This document shows positions 1-10,102 of a stretch of 64,000 nt of DNA, piece by piece (positions within the stretch are counted from its first letter, which is position 1; each line of letters starts with the position of its first letter). This stretch comes from Flectonema sp. DT1601 (Eukaryota; Euglenozoa; Diplonemea; Diplonemida; Diplonemidae). The position numbers were made by a program, and so were the translations under genes. The notes beneath the pieces are model-generated. The model was not told the DNA's origin. It did not search any database and saw only the letters and a list, made by a program, of their open reading frames with translations. The DNA lies in assembly GCA_964019425.1 (NCBI GenBank), contig OZ025819.1, forward strand, positions 62,001 to 126,000, read 5' to 3'.

Positions 1-1224
1 TGTCTTGTCTCCCAGCATCATGTAGCCGGCAGACATTGTCATGACTAGCTGACCAGAATACTCGAATGGTAGTTTTTGAGTTTGGATGTCTGACCAAAGA
101 GATTCATAGGCTGTGACAGCTTCTTGCCAACGCATGGCCATGAACAGGGTGTCTGCCTGTAGATACCTCAGTAAAACTGGTGATCCTGAATGGCTGTTTT
201 CAATCGCTTTTCCGATTGCTACCAATCCCTCTTCTGGTTCACCTCTTTTACGATGATAGAAATTGGTGTATCCGTTAAAGTATGAGTTCGATGGGTATGC
301 ATCATTGGTTTTATCAAGAAGTGCCTTTGCCTTCCGCAGCGTGTCGGAAACATCAGCCAACCCAGTTGGAATAAATAAATAATAAGTCAGAAGAACCAAT
401 GCAGCAAATGGAGCGCGAACACCTCCATTTTCAAATACATTTAAGAGATACTGTTCTCCCAGTTCAGAGTCTCGGATGAAACCTATTGCCGATAATACTT
501 TCATCAGTCCAGATGGAACCAAAGTCAGGAAAACATAAAAGACACCCACGCCGTATTTTATGTTGTCACGAACGACATCCGAAATGTCAGGCCCGCGTTG
601 TTCTAAAGCCTTTAATAATGTTTGATAGTATCCCCAAGTCTTTCGAATATTTACAGCACCTTTAAGATAAGCATTCATTCGTAATTGACAGATGGATCTT
701 ACTAACATAGCATCAGCGTATATTACATCGCACTCGAGTTTCCAGTTTAAAGCAGCTGGATCTTCTGGTAGTTTATTTGATTTACCTGTCGCAGTCTTTA
801 TTGCTGCAGCACTCATTGATCCGATTGACCCCAGAGCTTTCCATCCCCGTTGGAGGAATTTTGATGATGAGCTTTTTTTATCATTCTCACCATCTTCAGC
901 AGCAGCTTCCAAAATATCATTTTCATCATCACCTGGTTCGTCCTCATCTGGTGGTGGTGACTCAGCAGATGCAGCCCCCTGACCGTTCCTTTGAGCATAC
1001 GCTAGTCTGTCCGCATTCTGAAATAACGATAAAGCTGTTTCTTTACTCGATGTGTCACTCTTCATCAGGTCTCTAATTAGATGTAAGAATGCCCACTCAA
1101 CGGAATATCTCGGGTGGGACCCCTTCTTACCTTCGAGAGTTTTAATAGCGCTATCAAAATCATTATTCCAATATTTATTAACTACTTCAGTTACTTCACG
1201 ATGCTCTACTGGAGGGACTGACAT
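1..1224 (-). CDS. TTC39/Iml2-family tetratricopeptide protein, C-terminus beyond window edge
   Basis: The minus strand is open without a stop from 1323 down to base 1. The first in-frame ATG is at 1224, giving 408 codons with the 3' end cut by the window. Residues ~85-120 are an acidic, Ser-rich low-complexity linker. Residues ~160-210 carry YADAMLVRSICQLRM and LKGAVNIRKTWGYY, and residues ~220-250 carry VPSGLMKVLSAIGF followed by RDSELG; helical repeats with TPR character follow. This matches the TTC39/Iml2 (PF10300, former DUF3808) layout, in which a helical N-terminal half precedes TPRs. Yeast Iml2 is linked to clearing inclusion bodies via lipid droplets; animal TTC39 proteins are poorly understood. 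Family members are usually ~550-750 residues, so roughly two thirds is visible. No intron is needed. An acceptor-like CCACTCAACAG lies at 1250-1260, 26 bases before the ATG. The family call is from memory of motifs, not from a search. Confidence 0.8.
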   Translation of the reverse strand, partial: MSVPPVEHREVTEVVNKYWNNDFDSAIKTLEGKKGSHPRYSVEWAFLHLIRDLMKSDTSSKETALSLFQNADRLAYAQRNGQGAASAESPPPDEDEPGDDENDILEAAAEDGENDKKSSSSKFLQRGWKALGSIGSMSAAAIKTATGKSNKLPEDPAALNWKLECDVIYADAMLVRSICQLRMNAYLKGAVNIRKTWGYYQTLLKALEQRGPDISDVVRDNIKYGVGVFYVFLTLVPSGLMKVLSAIGFIRDSELGEQYLLNVFENGGVRAPFAALVLLTYYLFIPTGLADVSDTLRKAKALLDKTNDAYPSNSYFNGYTNFYHRKRGEPEEGLVAIGKAIENSHSGSPVLLRYLQADTLFMAMRWQEAVTAYESLWSDIQTQKLPFEYSGQLVMTMSAGYMMLGDKT

Positions 1225-1906
1225 ATCGTCCCCGGTGTGTTGGGAGGTTCTGTTGAGTGGAATGTTATAATTTGATATCTTTATAAATAAAACAGACGAC
1301 CACCAGTCACAGAAATCTGCATTTTACTATTTGATTAAATCCCAAAAGTTAGAACAACATGTTAAGGTGATACGTTCACAACATAACGGCTGTCTCTAAG
1401 CTACAGAAGTTGTCAGATATATGTACTGTGGATGATTACTGAGAAGCAGGAGAATGATATTAAGATTACAGAAAATATTAAATTAAAGAAACTGAACATC
1501 TCAAATCGATCTTCTTTGTGAATTCACTGTCACTTCAAAGATGGATGGAGGGCAGGAGTGACATGGAAGCCGGAAGTGATTTAATTAATTGTTATCACAC
1601 ACTTTGTCAAGAAGATTATTTATTGGATTTCCTCTGTTGATTTTGAAAGGGAGATTATCCCTAAAGAAAAGAAAGGAACTTGCGAAAAATACGTGTTGAG
1701 AACATGTACGCATTGCACTCCTGCCTGTCTGAAATCGCCCAGAAGAACCAGTCAGGATGAGGGCTTCCATCCCATATAAAGTCTTGTCGAGAGACGATAG
1801 TTTTTCGGGTGCCTCATCGTATGCTGAAATAAACATGCACGAAGTAAGAGAAGTGGAATAAAATACACACAAAGCAATTTGGTACTTTATGTTTTCTTTA
1901 TCATCG
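1225..1906. other. Intergenic region, no recognised gene
   Basis: This is the upstream side of the TTC39-like gene. A minus-strand open frame at 1585-1872 (95 codons) has no recognisable motif and ordinary composition for chance reading. I see no RNA gene or repeat here. Confidence 0.5.
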
Positions 1907-2389
1907 GTGCTGCTTTAGGACAGCGTGCCTGACAGGGGCAAGGAATCGCAGCTTGCTACAACCTTCTACTTGTGCAGTAAATTTCCATTCTCGTAGCAGC
2001 CTTGTGCAGAGCGCGTCTGCAAGTTCCCTCTATCAGGTCGATAATTTAAACTCCGAAGGACTAAGACTGCGTTCAGGGACTCGGTCACATTGCTCGTGTG
2101 ACCGCAACGGGGATAGGGATGAGTGCTTGGCAAAAGGTACCCAATACTTGTGTGCTGACACACAGTCAACTGCACACTTAGAGATATTCTAAATCTCTTC
2201 TAGCTACTTTGCCGTAGCAGTGGATCTCGAGTGTACTAATTTTCTGTACACCAAGAATTCTGCCATGTTGTGCAGCTTTAATTCGTATCCGCTCAAATGG
2301 GCAGTGCAAAGACTGTGTCGTTGCCAGACGTGAAATCACATTTAACGAGCCTTTGAACTTGTCAGAATACCGACGACACCGGTACGAAA
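1907..2389 (-). pseudogene. MULE transposase relic
   Basis: The minus strand matches the transposase gene of the intact MULE further right, at about 8113-8595, in degraded form. It includes the stretch around the last catalytic acidic residue (HPYPRCGHTSN, ESLNAVL) and the stretch encoding the second Asp and the His/Cys cluster. Frame changes and substitutions are scattered through it. Both ends of the element are missing. The right edge stops abruptly in the tandem array at 2388, where only a few bases (AAC) are shared, so the array boundary lies inside this dead transposon. Confidence 0.75.
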
Positions 2390-2615
2390 CTTTTCGATAC
2401 GGCTGCCTGTGGAAATAAAAAGATAATTACAACAATACACCAATCACTCGTTCTCAGGGTCCCAATAAAACAAAACACATTATTCCCCCCAACGAATCCC
2501 CTCCTCCCTGCTGTTCTCCATCTTGTGGCTTTCATTAAATTTGCTGAACCTGTAGAATAAAAATAATCTGAACAACATCAACAAACGTTTTGAGGCACAT
2601 CAATTATTAGGGAAG

Positions 2616-5458
2616 TGGAACCCTTTTTTTGTATTTTTTTTTATTTTATTTTCACAGGGAGGTTCCCCTGCTATTTATTTTTTTTTTTTTTTTTTTGTTA
2701 TTATTATTATTATTATTTTTATTTTTTTTTTGGTTGTTTTTTTTTATATGTGTATTTGTTTGTTTTTTTTTGATTAGCGGGGAGTGGAACCCCTTTTTTT
2801 ATTTTTTATTTTATTTTTTTGAAGATTACACAGGGAAGTTTCCCCCATGTTACTTACTTTATTTATATTTTTTTTTTATTTTTTTTTAAGAAAAACACTT
2901 TATTCCTTGCCTCATTCCCATCACTTCACTTCCTTCTTTATCCTGTACTCGAAAAGAGAAAAACGAGGATAAACGGTTGAAGGAAAAAAGAGATGGAAAA
3001 TAAAATTAAAAAAAGGAAAAAGAAACACACTTTCACAGATTCAGATATTCTTTTGAAATGTAGAAATTGCAATGCTTCAACTTGGGAGGTTGGTGTAATG
3101 ATGGTGTAAGGCTACAATTAAAAAACAAAAGGAAGGGTATTGCTGAAGAAGATTAAAAAATGAGGGAGTCGGTTGTATGCACCCGAAGCTGTCCAAGAAA
3201 GGCACATCAACGGTAAAATAAACAAAAAAAGAAAACACTTTTACAACGATCTCTACATCTTCAACGGAGATCACTCAAAACACATTTTACTTCTCAAAAA
3301 CTAACAATCAAATATTCGATATAAACTGAACTGATGAAAATAAAAAAAAACTAAAAAAACAAAACAAAACTCAAAACAAGGACATAAGCCTAAAAAAAGG
3401 ATTAATCGCCTCTCCTTCATCCACTCCGAAAACGGAGGAAACGAAGAACGAGAAGCCAGATGGTGATTTCCCTCCAACCTAACACTTCAACATACATGAG
3501 AAGACATGAAGAAGAAGAAGACAAGGAAGGAGAGAGAGCATGTGTTTTTGTGTGTTGTGTTGTGTACTATAATGTTAACAATAACAACAACAAACCACAA
3601 GAAAGAAAAAAAAAAGGGAAAAAGGAAAAGAATAGTGTAAATTAATATTCAACGGAAAGGGAAGAAAACAAAGCAAACACCCACAGAAGCAGGGAATACA
3701 CATGTTTTCAAGAAAAACCCATCATTTCCATCATCATCATCATCACATTTATCATTTTCCTCATACCCCTCCGCGACTTCGCAGAGGAACTGAGGGAAGA
3801 ACGATGATGATGATAATAAATAATGGGAACACACATTCAACAACAAATTATCAACCAATTAGACCCACTGCTCTAAACCCAACAAGCAGCAGTCTTGAAT
3901 TCGGACCGTGCAGAAGCAGATGAAACCAAGCAAAGCAGACATGACCAACAGGATACATGAAATCACAAACAGAGTACAACTGTGCTAACAGCAGACCCAA
4001 ATAAATATAATCGACTCCCATCTCTCATCTCCAAAAATGAGATGGAATCGAATCCGTCTGCGGAATACACACAACACTGACAGGTTGGCTCCTCCCAGTT
4101 GTTGTGACACATCACACAAACAGAAGTCAAAATGAAAGAATCAAATTGAAGAAAAGAAAAAGGTCGCTGCCACAGCTTAGGTTTCATCTCTTTTTCCCAA
4201 AAATATAAAACAGAAACAAACCTCCCGCAACACGGGGGCAAAAGGGAACACGGTCATTTCTTTCTGACAACCACAAAACTAATCAAGACAGGACCGACGG
4301 TCACTGGACTGATTAGAATGAAGAAGAAAGAAAGAAAAAGGAATTCATTTTATTTTACTTTACTTTACTTAATTTGCATTTTGGAATCCAACACAAGGAC
4401 ACCCAAAAAAATAAAAAAAGGATAAATAAACATCCAAAAAACCACATCTCACAAAACAAAACAAAAACAAAAACCAGAAAAGGAAACATACAACCTCCTC
4501 CAACAAAAACAAATCTTTCCACAGACACACCAACCGACGGAAAATCGGACAATTTCCTTTATTTCCAACCTTACGAGAAAAAAACATACACAACCACCCA
4601 ATAAAGAAAAGTGAAGCATTGCGTGTAAAAACTAAAATGAATATCAAGGTAAACTCTCCGTGCAAGTATTCCCCCCTCCACCCTAATGAGATTAAAACGA
4701 TGAGTGAGTGTGAAAAGTTACTCAACGATGAGGAAAGGGAAGAAGGGTTTTTACTTGCGAGTGTGTTGAAAAAAAAGACAAAAGGAAAAAAAAAAAGAAA
4801 AGGCAAGACACTAATATTCATTCAGCGACTGTACACCTGAAAAAGGAGGGGTAGAGATTGGGATGTGCGAAATTGAGAAAAAACATGAAGAAAGTTCGGT
4901 GAAGTTATTATTTTTTTTATTTAATTACTATTATTTATTCATTTATTTATTTATTTATTTTTGGTGTGGGTATGGGTATGGGATAGGACGATCGAGACAG
5001 GAAGTACAGTCGCTATTATTATGGAGGGCAAGTATTCTTTTCAAGAAAATTAACAAAACGGAACAAATTAAAGCAGTACCCGGAAGATATTAAATTAGGT
5101 GAAAATGACTTCCGGTTATTTGTACAAAGAAAAAAGAACCCCAAAACCCCAAAACCCGATGCAGGCAGGTTGCAAGGAGATTTTCAAATGGGTGAAGTTA
5201 CTCCGAGCAATCCCTGCGTGCAATGTTTATGAAAAATAAAAAGAAATGAAAACAAGTCGATTAATACTTTTTTTTTTTTTTTTTTAATGTTCTGGCCTAA
5301 CAAGAACCAATGAGTGACGAGGACAACACAAACGAAGGAACTGAAAGTTTATCAACAACAAGATGATGATGATGATGTTGATGTTGATGAGGAAGAAGAA
5401 GAAGAAGAAAAAATCGCTCCAAAAACAATTTGAACCATCGACGGTTCAGACCATTTCT
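2616..5458. other. Non-coding part of array unit 1
   Basis: This is a T-rich block (2616-2892) with T9-T18 runs and TTA repeats, then A-rich DNA with simple repeats such as (ATTT)n near 4930-4965, and (GAT)n and (GAA)n near 5362-5410. Open frames here are biased readings of simple sequence (Phe-, Lys-, Ser- or His-rich) and none shows a domain. The same sequence recurs in every unit, so recurrence between units is not evidence of coding. It presumably holds the 3' flank of the 302-residue gene and the spacer. Confidence 0.6.
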
Positions 5459-6367
5459 TTAGCCTTGCGACTTTCCCAGCAAGCTTCGTACTCCCCACAC
5501 CAGGTAGCCGATTACCTGGATGGGGAATGTCGACAACAGAAAAGTGTACTCCTTCCATGTAGTACTGAAACACCAACTGCTGACCATCGCAATGATCAAA
5601 ACAGGAGGTGGGTACAAGGAGATGTACAACTTCGCTACAAAAGAAAACACAGAAACAACCACCCTGATGCCTTCAAAGACTTCGGGGTGTAGGTGAGCAT
5701 AATATGATAATGACACAATCAACACAACGGTGACGAGGAGACACGCACAAAGCTGTCTCACGAAGAAGTCGCCATCCGTTGGTGCGTCGGTGGTCATCCG
5801 GTCTCGGAATGAACTCCGCGGTTGTCTGTTTGGCATCATTGCCTGAGGATGTCTCAGCGACGATGCACGTACTTGTGGTTGTGGTTGCGGTTGTGGTTGT
5901 GCCAGTGGTTCGCCCCAAACACGCTGTGATGTGAGCGGCTGAGGTGCTGAATGCTGAAGTAGTAGTGGTTGTTGTTGTTGTTCTTGCTGCAGTTGTTGCT
6001 GAGGTTGCTGTTGTTGGAATATTGAAGTCGGTCCCTGCTGCGTTGGTCGAGACAACGTCAGTGGTGGTAGTGACGGCTGCTGCTGTTGATGCTGTAGCTG
6101 TTGATGTTCTTCTTGTTCTTGTGGTAGTAGTAGTGGCTGCACCAACGATGGCTGCTCTTCCTGCTGCTCCCGATCTTCCGAAACACGAATCGCGTCCTTC
6201 ACTCCCCGAAGCAAGTCCCTTCGTTCCCTCTCCTGAGACTCTCTCCGTCTCTGATGCTCCCTTCTGGGAGAGGCACCGCGCTTACTGGTGCCCCTCCCAC
6301 TCTCATTCCCAACACCGCGTTGGATCTCCTCCTCAGACTCCCACGGCGTTAACGTTGTCCAGAACAT
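5459..6367 (-). CDS. Unknown Arg/Gln-rich protein with hydrophobic C-terminus, array copy 1
   Basis: 302 codons from ATG at 6367. Residues ~14-60 are Arg/Glu-rich and highly charged, ~67-165 are Gln/Pro-rich low complexity, and ~165-200 are basic. From ~201 the protein turns hydrophobic: a clear membrane segment at ~204-224 (LLVTVVLIVSL core), then one or two more at ~234-270 and a weaker one at ~277-296. A cytosolic disordered head on a short multi-pass membrane anchor is the simplest reading. I recognise no family. An acceptor-like site sits 33 bases before the ATG, in the start of the next unit. The composition of the C-terminal third and four intact identical copies favour a real gene, although identical copies cannot show selection. 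The MULE inserted ~500 bp upstream of this copy, so its upstream region differs from the others. Confidence 0.6.
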   Translation of the reverse strand: MFWTTLTPWESEEEIQRGVGNESGRGTSKRGASPRREHQRRRESQERERRDLLRGVKDAIRVSEDREQQEEQPSLVQPLLLPQEQEEHQQLQHQQQQPSLPPLTLSRPTQQGPTSIFQQQQPQQQLQQEQQQQPLLLQHSAPQPLTSQRVWGEPLAQPQPQPQPQVRASSLRHPQAMMPNRQPRSSFRDRMTTDAPTDGDFFVRQLCACLLVTVVLIVSLSYYAHLHPEVFEGIRVVVSVFSFVAKLYISLYPPPVLIIAMVSSWCFSTTWKEYTFLLSTFPIQVIGYLVWGVRSLLGKSQG

Positions 6368-6398
6368 GATTTAGGTTTAGAACTTTTCGATACGGTTG

Positions 6399-6425
6399 CC
6401 TGTGGAAATAAAAAGATAATTACAA
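6399..6425 (-). promoter_or_regulatory. 3' splice-site-like signal before the array gene (cis or trans)
   Basis: Read on the minus strand, a pyrimidine-rich stretch ends in TATTTCCACAG followed by G (boundary at 6400/6399), 33 bases before the ATG at 6367. Identical signals precede the other copies at 13634, 17626 and 21619. A second candidate, TTTTTATTCTACAG, ends at 6543. This could end a 5'-UTR intron or take a trans-spliced leader; the sequence alone does not decide. Confidence 0.4.
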
Positions 6426-6885
6426 CAATACACCAATCACTCGTTCTCAGGGTCCCAATAAAACAAAACACATTATTCCCCCCAACGAATCCCCTCCTCC
6501 CTGCTGTTCTCCATCTTGTGGCTTTCATTAAATTTGCTGAACCTGTAGAATAAAAATAATCTGAACAACATCAACAAACGTTTTGAGGCACATCAATTAT
6601 TAGGGAAGTGGAACCCTTTTTTTGTATTTTTTTTTATTTTATTTTCACAGGGAGGTTCCCCTGCTATTTATTTTTTTTTTTTTTTGTTTGTTATTATTAT
6701 TATTATTATTTTTATTTTTTTTTTGGTTGTTTTTTTTTATATGTGTATTTGTTTGTTTTTTTTTGATTAGCGGGGAGTGGAACCCCTTTTTTTATTTTTT
6801 ATTTTATTTTTTTGAAGATTACACAGGGAAGTTTCCCCCATGTTACTTACTTTATTTATATTTTTTTTTGGGCAATGGCCCAAAA

Positions 6886-7106
6886 TACCCCACTTTTTTT
6901 GCAAATGGCCCAAAATACCCCAAAGTGGCCCAAAATACCCCAAAGTGGCCCAAAATACCCCAAAGTGGCCCAAAATACCCCAAAGTGGCCCAAAATACCC
7001 CAAAATGGCCCAAAATACCCCAAAATGGCCCAAAATACCCCAAAATGGCCCAAAATACCCCAAAATGGCCCAAAATACCCCAAAATGGCCCAAAATACCC
7101 CAAAAT
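6886..7106. repeat. Left MULE terminal array of 20-bp repeats
   Basis: About eleven copies of a 20-bp monomer (TGGCCCAAAATACCCCAAAG, with G/A variation near the junction). The partner array at the other end is the inverse complement, so the two ends form a ~200-bp composite terminal inverted repeat. Confidence 0.9.
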
Positions 7107-7218
7107 ACACCGAACCTCGGGCTTTGAACTTGTAAGTCAATTTGTGTACAGGAAGGCTCCCACAGGTTCAATTTATTCGGATTTATAACAACTTTCTCCT
7201 CAGCTAGTTCCTCAAAAA

Positions 7219-9162
7219 ATGTCATCAGCAACCGAGAATTTTGACCTGTCTAATTCAGAATACAGCGATTCTAATTCAGAATACAGTGATTCTAATTCAG
7301 AATGCAGCGATTCTGAATCGGCTAACTCCTCCTACTTCTCTCACTCCCACTCCTCCCAGTCTTCCTCGCTGCCTGAGGGTATTCAAGAGTGGCAGGATGA
7401 GGTTTTCAGCAGCAAGCGAGGGTGGGAAACGGCAGTGCGCCATTGTGAGACCCAGCGGGGTAAGGGGTTAAGAGCGAAGCAGAGCGACAGAACCCGCGCG
7501 CAGCTGATATGCGCTGACAAGAAGTGCAAGTTTTCTGCACATGCACGGGCGGGGAGGGACGGGTGGACAACTACCTCGTCCAACCCGCATCATAATTGCG
7601 GAAAAAGCCAGGCCAGCATTTCCTCAAAGTGCTTGGCAGAAATCTTGCGGTCAGTAGCCGTAAGCTTCACTGTGAAGTCGGTGACAAAGCTGGCAAAAAA
7701 GGTGTGTGGCGTAAGGGTAGGAAGAAAGGTGGCACGAAATACTTTGAACCACCTGCTGGGTTCCATGAAGCCAGAGGTAGCAATCACAAAGATTGCTGCC
7801 TGGATGAGGGCTGTGGAGGACGCGGACTGTGAAAGCCGCACCATGTTGAGAGTCGACGAAGACGGTCGATTCAATAAGGCGGCGTGGTCCTTCGGACACT
7901 CTCGCAGAGGAGCGAAATTTCTTCGCTCCGTGTTCGCCTTCGACGCGACACACCTGTCAGGAAAGTACAAGGGTGTTTTGTACGTCTCCGTTGGCGTTGA
8001 TGCCAACAGCCACTTGTTTCCACTGATATTTATGATATCGGAGGGAAATGAAAACAAGGACGGGTGGTCCACTTTTGTGAAGCTGCACAAAGATTGGATT
8101 GGAAACTCAGTGTTTCGTACAGGTGTCGTTAGTATTTCTGACAAGTTCAAGGGCGTGTCAAATGTGTTTTCACGACTGGCAACGACACACTGTCTTTGCA
8201 CTGCCCACATGGGCAGAAACGTATTAAAGCTGCACGGCAAGGCAGCATTCTTGGTGTACAAGCAATTAGTACATGCAAGATCCACTGCTAAAGCCAAAGA
8301 GTTGCTTAAAGAGCTTAAGAAAATCTCCAAGCGTGCAGCTGACTATGTGTCTGCACAAGAACTAGGTACCTTTTGCCAAGCCCACATTCCCCACCCCCGC
8401 TGCGGTCACACAACGAGCAATATAGCCGAGTCTCTGAACGCGGTCCTAGTCCCCCTTCGGGGTTTAAACTATATTGACCTGATGGAGGGAACTCGCAGAC
8501 ACGCTCTGCACAAAGCAGTGACGAGAATGGAGGAGTTTGCTGCAGAGGTAGAAGGTTGTAGCAAGCTGCGATCCCTTGCCCCTGTCAAGCGGGTACGCAG
8601 CAGCTTGAAGGCGAACTACGCTACGGCACGGAAGGACCACATGGCGACTAGGGTAAGGGAGGGGGTGTATGAGGTGGAGGATGGGGAGTGGAGATGGACT
8701 GCAGATCTCAACGAATTGAGCTGCACATGCAGCACTTTCCAAGAGTACGGTGTTCCGTGCTCACATGCTATGTCCGCCATTGAGCAGTTTAGTGATCGGG
8801 AGCCGTTGGATGCGGCCTACAGTTTCGTAAATCAGAAATTGTGGGCAAAAACAGCAGCAAAGGTGTACACCTATCCTGTCCCAACCTTGGGGCTCGGACT
8901 TCCTGAGCTGGAAGCGGATGAAACAAAACCTCCTCTAGTAAAGAGATCCATAGGTCGCTCAAGGGTAAAACGGCTGCGAGTTTATGGTGAACGCGAAATA
9001 ACTAAGTCTCACCGTGAAACGGCGAAAGAGGCAGAAAAGAATAAAAAGAAAACGAAGAGAGAGAAAGAAAAGAAGAAAAAGAAGAGAAAGAAGAAGAAAG
9101 AAAACAAGAAAAAAAAGCGCAAGGGTGCTGACAAGGCAAGGAAGAGACAGAAGAAAGAATAA
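7219..9162 (+). CDS. MULE transposase (MuDR-like, SWIM zinc finger)
   Basis: 647 codons from an ATG 114 bases inside the left repeat array. Residues ~50-125 form a Cys/His DNA-binding region (KCKF ... HHNC). The DDE core follows: first Asp in FAFDATH (~242), second Asp in SDKFKG (~308) with the family's HCLCTAHMGRN cluster just after, and Glu in IAESLN (~404). A SWIM finger CTCSTFQEYGVPCSH is at ~502-516. The last ~60 residues are a Lys/Arg-rich tail, probably nuclear targeting and DNA contact. Order and length fit MULE transposases, which cut and paste the element by binding its terminal repeats. The frame is intact and all three acidic residues are present. The Ser/Asn-rich N-terminus has a short repeat (SNSEYSD) from a local duplication. 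Confidence 0.95.
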   Translation: MSSATENFDLSNSEYSDSNSEYSDSNSECSDSESANSSYFSHSHSSQSSSLPEGIQEWQDEVFSSKRGWETAVRHCETQRGKGLRAKQSDRTRAQLICADKKCKFSAHARAGRDGWTTTSSNPHHNCGKSQASISSKCLAEILRSVAVSFTVKSVTKLAKKVCGVRVGRKVARNTLNHLLGSMKPEVAITKIAAWMRAVEDADCESRTMLRVDEDGRFNKAAWSFGHSRRGAKFLRSVFAFDATHLSGKYKGVLYVSVGVDANSHLFPLIFMISEGNENKDGWSTFVKLHKDWIGNSVFRTGVVSISDKFKGVSNVFSRLATTHCLCTAHMGRNVLKLHGKAAFLVYKQLVHARSTAKAKELLKELKKISKRAADYVSAQELGTFCQAHIPHPRCGHTTSNIAESLNAVLVPLRGLNYIDLMEGTRRHALHKAVTRMEEFAAEVEGCSKLRSLAPVKRVRSSLKANYATARKDHMATRVREGVYEVEDGEWRWTADLNELSCTCSTFQEYGVPCSHAMSAIEQFSDREPLDAAYSFVNQKLWAKTAAKVYTYPVPTLGLGLPELEADETKPPLVKRSIGRSRVKRLRVYGEREITKSHRETAKEAEKNKKKTKREKEKKKKKRKKKKENKKKKRKGADKARKRQKKE

Positions 9163-9898
9163 GAAAAAACATGAATACTTTTCACTTTTTTATTTAGTTT
9201 TGTGTAACCACAATGAATCAACCCTTTTAAGAAAATTTGGATCACAATTATCACTCTTGTTATTTTAAATTACAACAAATCTTATGCTTAGCCCTTCCCT
9301 TTCAACAGGACGATGATAAATCATCGAGAAGCTCTGGCTGGCTGAGTGTGTCCGAGGTGAGTAACGACATGTGAAAAAAGTTGGAGGAATTGCTTGTTTG
9401 TTGGGTTATGTTTGTAGCAGCTTCACGGTGACGGCGGCCTTACTGAGAATTATCCCTGGTTGTTATGTGTTGAAAGCTACAGGTTATGGCGTCAAAATAA
9501 CACTCGCGTGGGTGGTTGCTCTCTTCGGAAAGCATAACTTCAGACCCGTCAATTCGCGGCGCTTATATCTGCACACATTAATTAGTTGAACGAGTTCAAG
9601 TCACTTCCCTGCATAGCAGATCCGTGTCCTCTGTACTAACGCTATACTAAGTGTGACTGTGGCTGATGCACGTAATGATTGGGTTCTTTAAGTACTCAGG
9701 ACTGGTTGCTTGCTAATGTGAATGCTGACGTTCGAACTGCCTCGACTTTCGAGTAATTTTCTTGGCTTGTGTACAATCCCGACTGAAGTGAGTGAGATGA
9801 AGAAAATTGGAGAATTGCTTGTTTCTTGGGTTATGTTTGTTCACGGTGACGGCGGCCTTACTGAGAATTATCCCTGGCTAAGTGTGACAGTAAATTTG
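9163..9898. other. MULE 3' interior with an ~85-bp direct repeat
   Basis: This is non-coding sequence between the transposase stop and the right repeat array. A block at about 9372-9467 recurs at about 9798-9885 (sharing CACGGTGACGGCGGCCTTAC), with small differences. No second gene is visible. Confidence 0.6.
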
Positions 9899-10102
9899 GC
9901 CAGGTTTTGGGCCACTTCGGGGTATTTTGGTCCATTTTGGGGTATTTTGGGCCACTTTGGGGTATTTTGGGCCACTTTGGGGTATTTTGGGCCACTTTGG
10001 GGTATTTTGGGCCACTTTGGGGTATTTTGGGCCACTTCGGGGTATTTTGGGCCACTTTGGGGTATTTTGGGCCACCAGGTGGGGTATTTTGGGCCATAAC
10101 CC
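9899..10102. repeat. Right MULE terminal array of 20-bp repeats
   Basis: About nine copies of the complement of the left 20-bp monomer (GCCACTTTGGGGTATTTTGG), ending in the terminal GGGCCATAACCC. Open frames across both arrays are artefacts of the 20-bp period. Confidence 0.9.

Larger units (their letters stand above)
6870..10102 (+). mobile_element. Complete-looking MULE DNA transposon
   Basis: Its ends are inverted copies of each other (left GGGCAATGGCCCAAAATACC, right complement GGGTTATGGCCCAAAATACC). Inside each end lies a tandem array of a 20-bp monomer, inverted between the two ends. The insertion is flanked by nine T residues on each side (6861-6869, and from 10103), and units without the element show the empty site, a ten-T run. 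A 9-bp target duplication is typical of Mutator-like elements. A single long transposase gene lies between. It sits only in array unit 2, so it post-dates amplification. Ends, target duplication and an open transposase all suggest a young, possibly competent copy. Confidence 0.93.

Noticed and set aside
2616-2892. Poly-Phe/Leu frame as a membrane protein
   Set aside because: A translation of T runs and TTA microsatellite; no membrane-protein pattern beyond that.
4369-4821. 150-codon hydrophobic minus-strand frame recurring in every array unit
   Set aside because: Phe/Leu-rich reading of A/T-rich DNA. Recurrence only reflects the tandem array, and the frame has no motif.
5138-5158. CCCCAAAACCCCAAAACCC resembling ciliate telomere repeats
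   Set aside because: Only about two and a half units, internal to each 4-kb repeat, with no chromosome-end context.
5352-6369. Frames rich in Met, Val or Ser opposite the 302-residue gene
   Set aside because: Shadows of GAT, GAA and CAA-type simple repeats within or beside the Gln-rich gene.
6812-7140. Long overlapping open frames on both strands rich in KWPKIPQ or GYFGPFWGIL
   Set aside because: They are readings of the 20-bp MULE terminal repeat, which is open in several frames because of its period; not genes. The same applies at 9858-10215.
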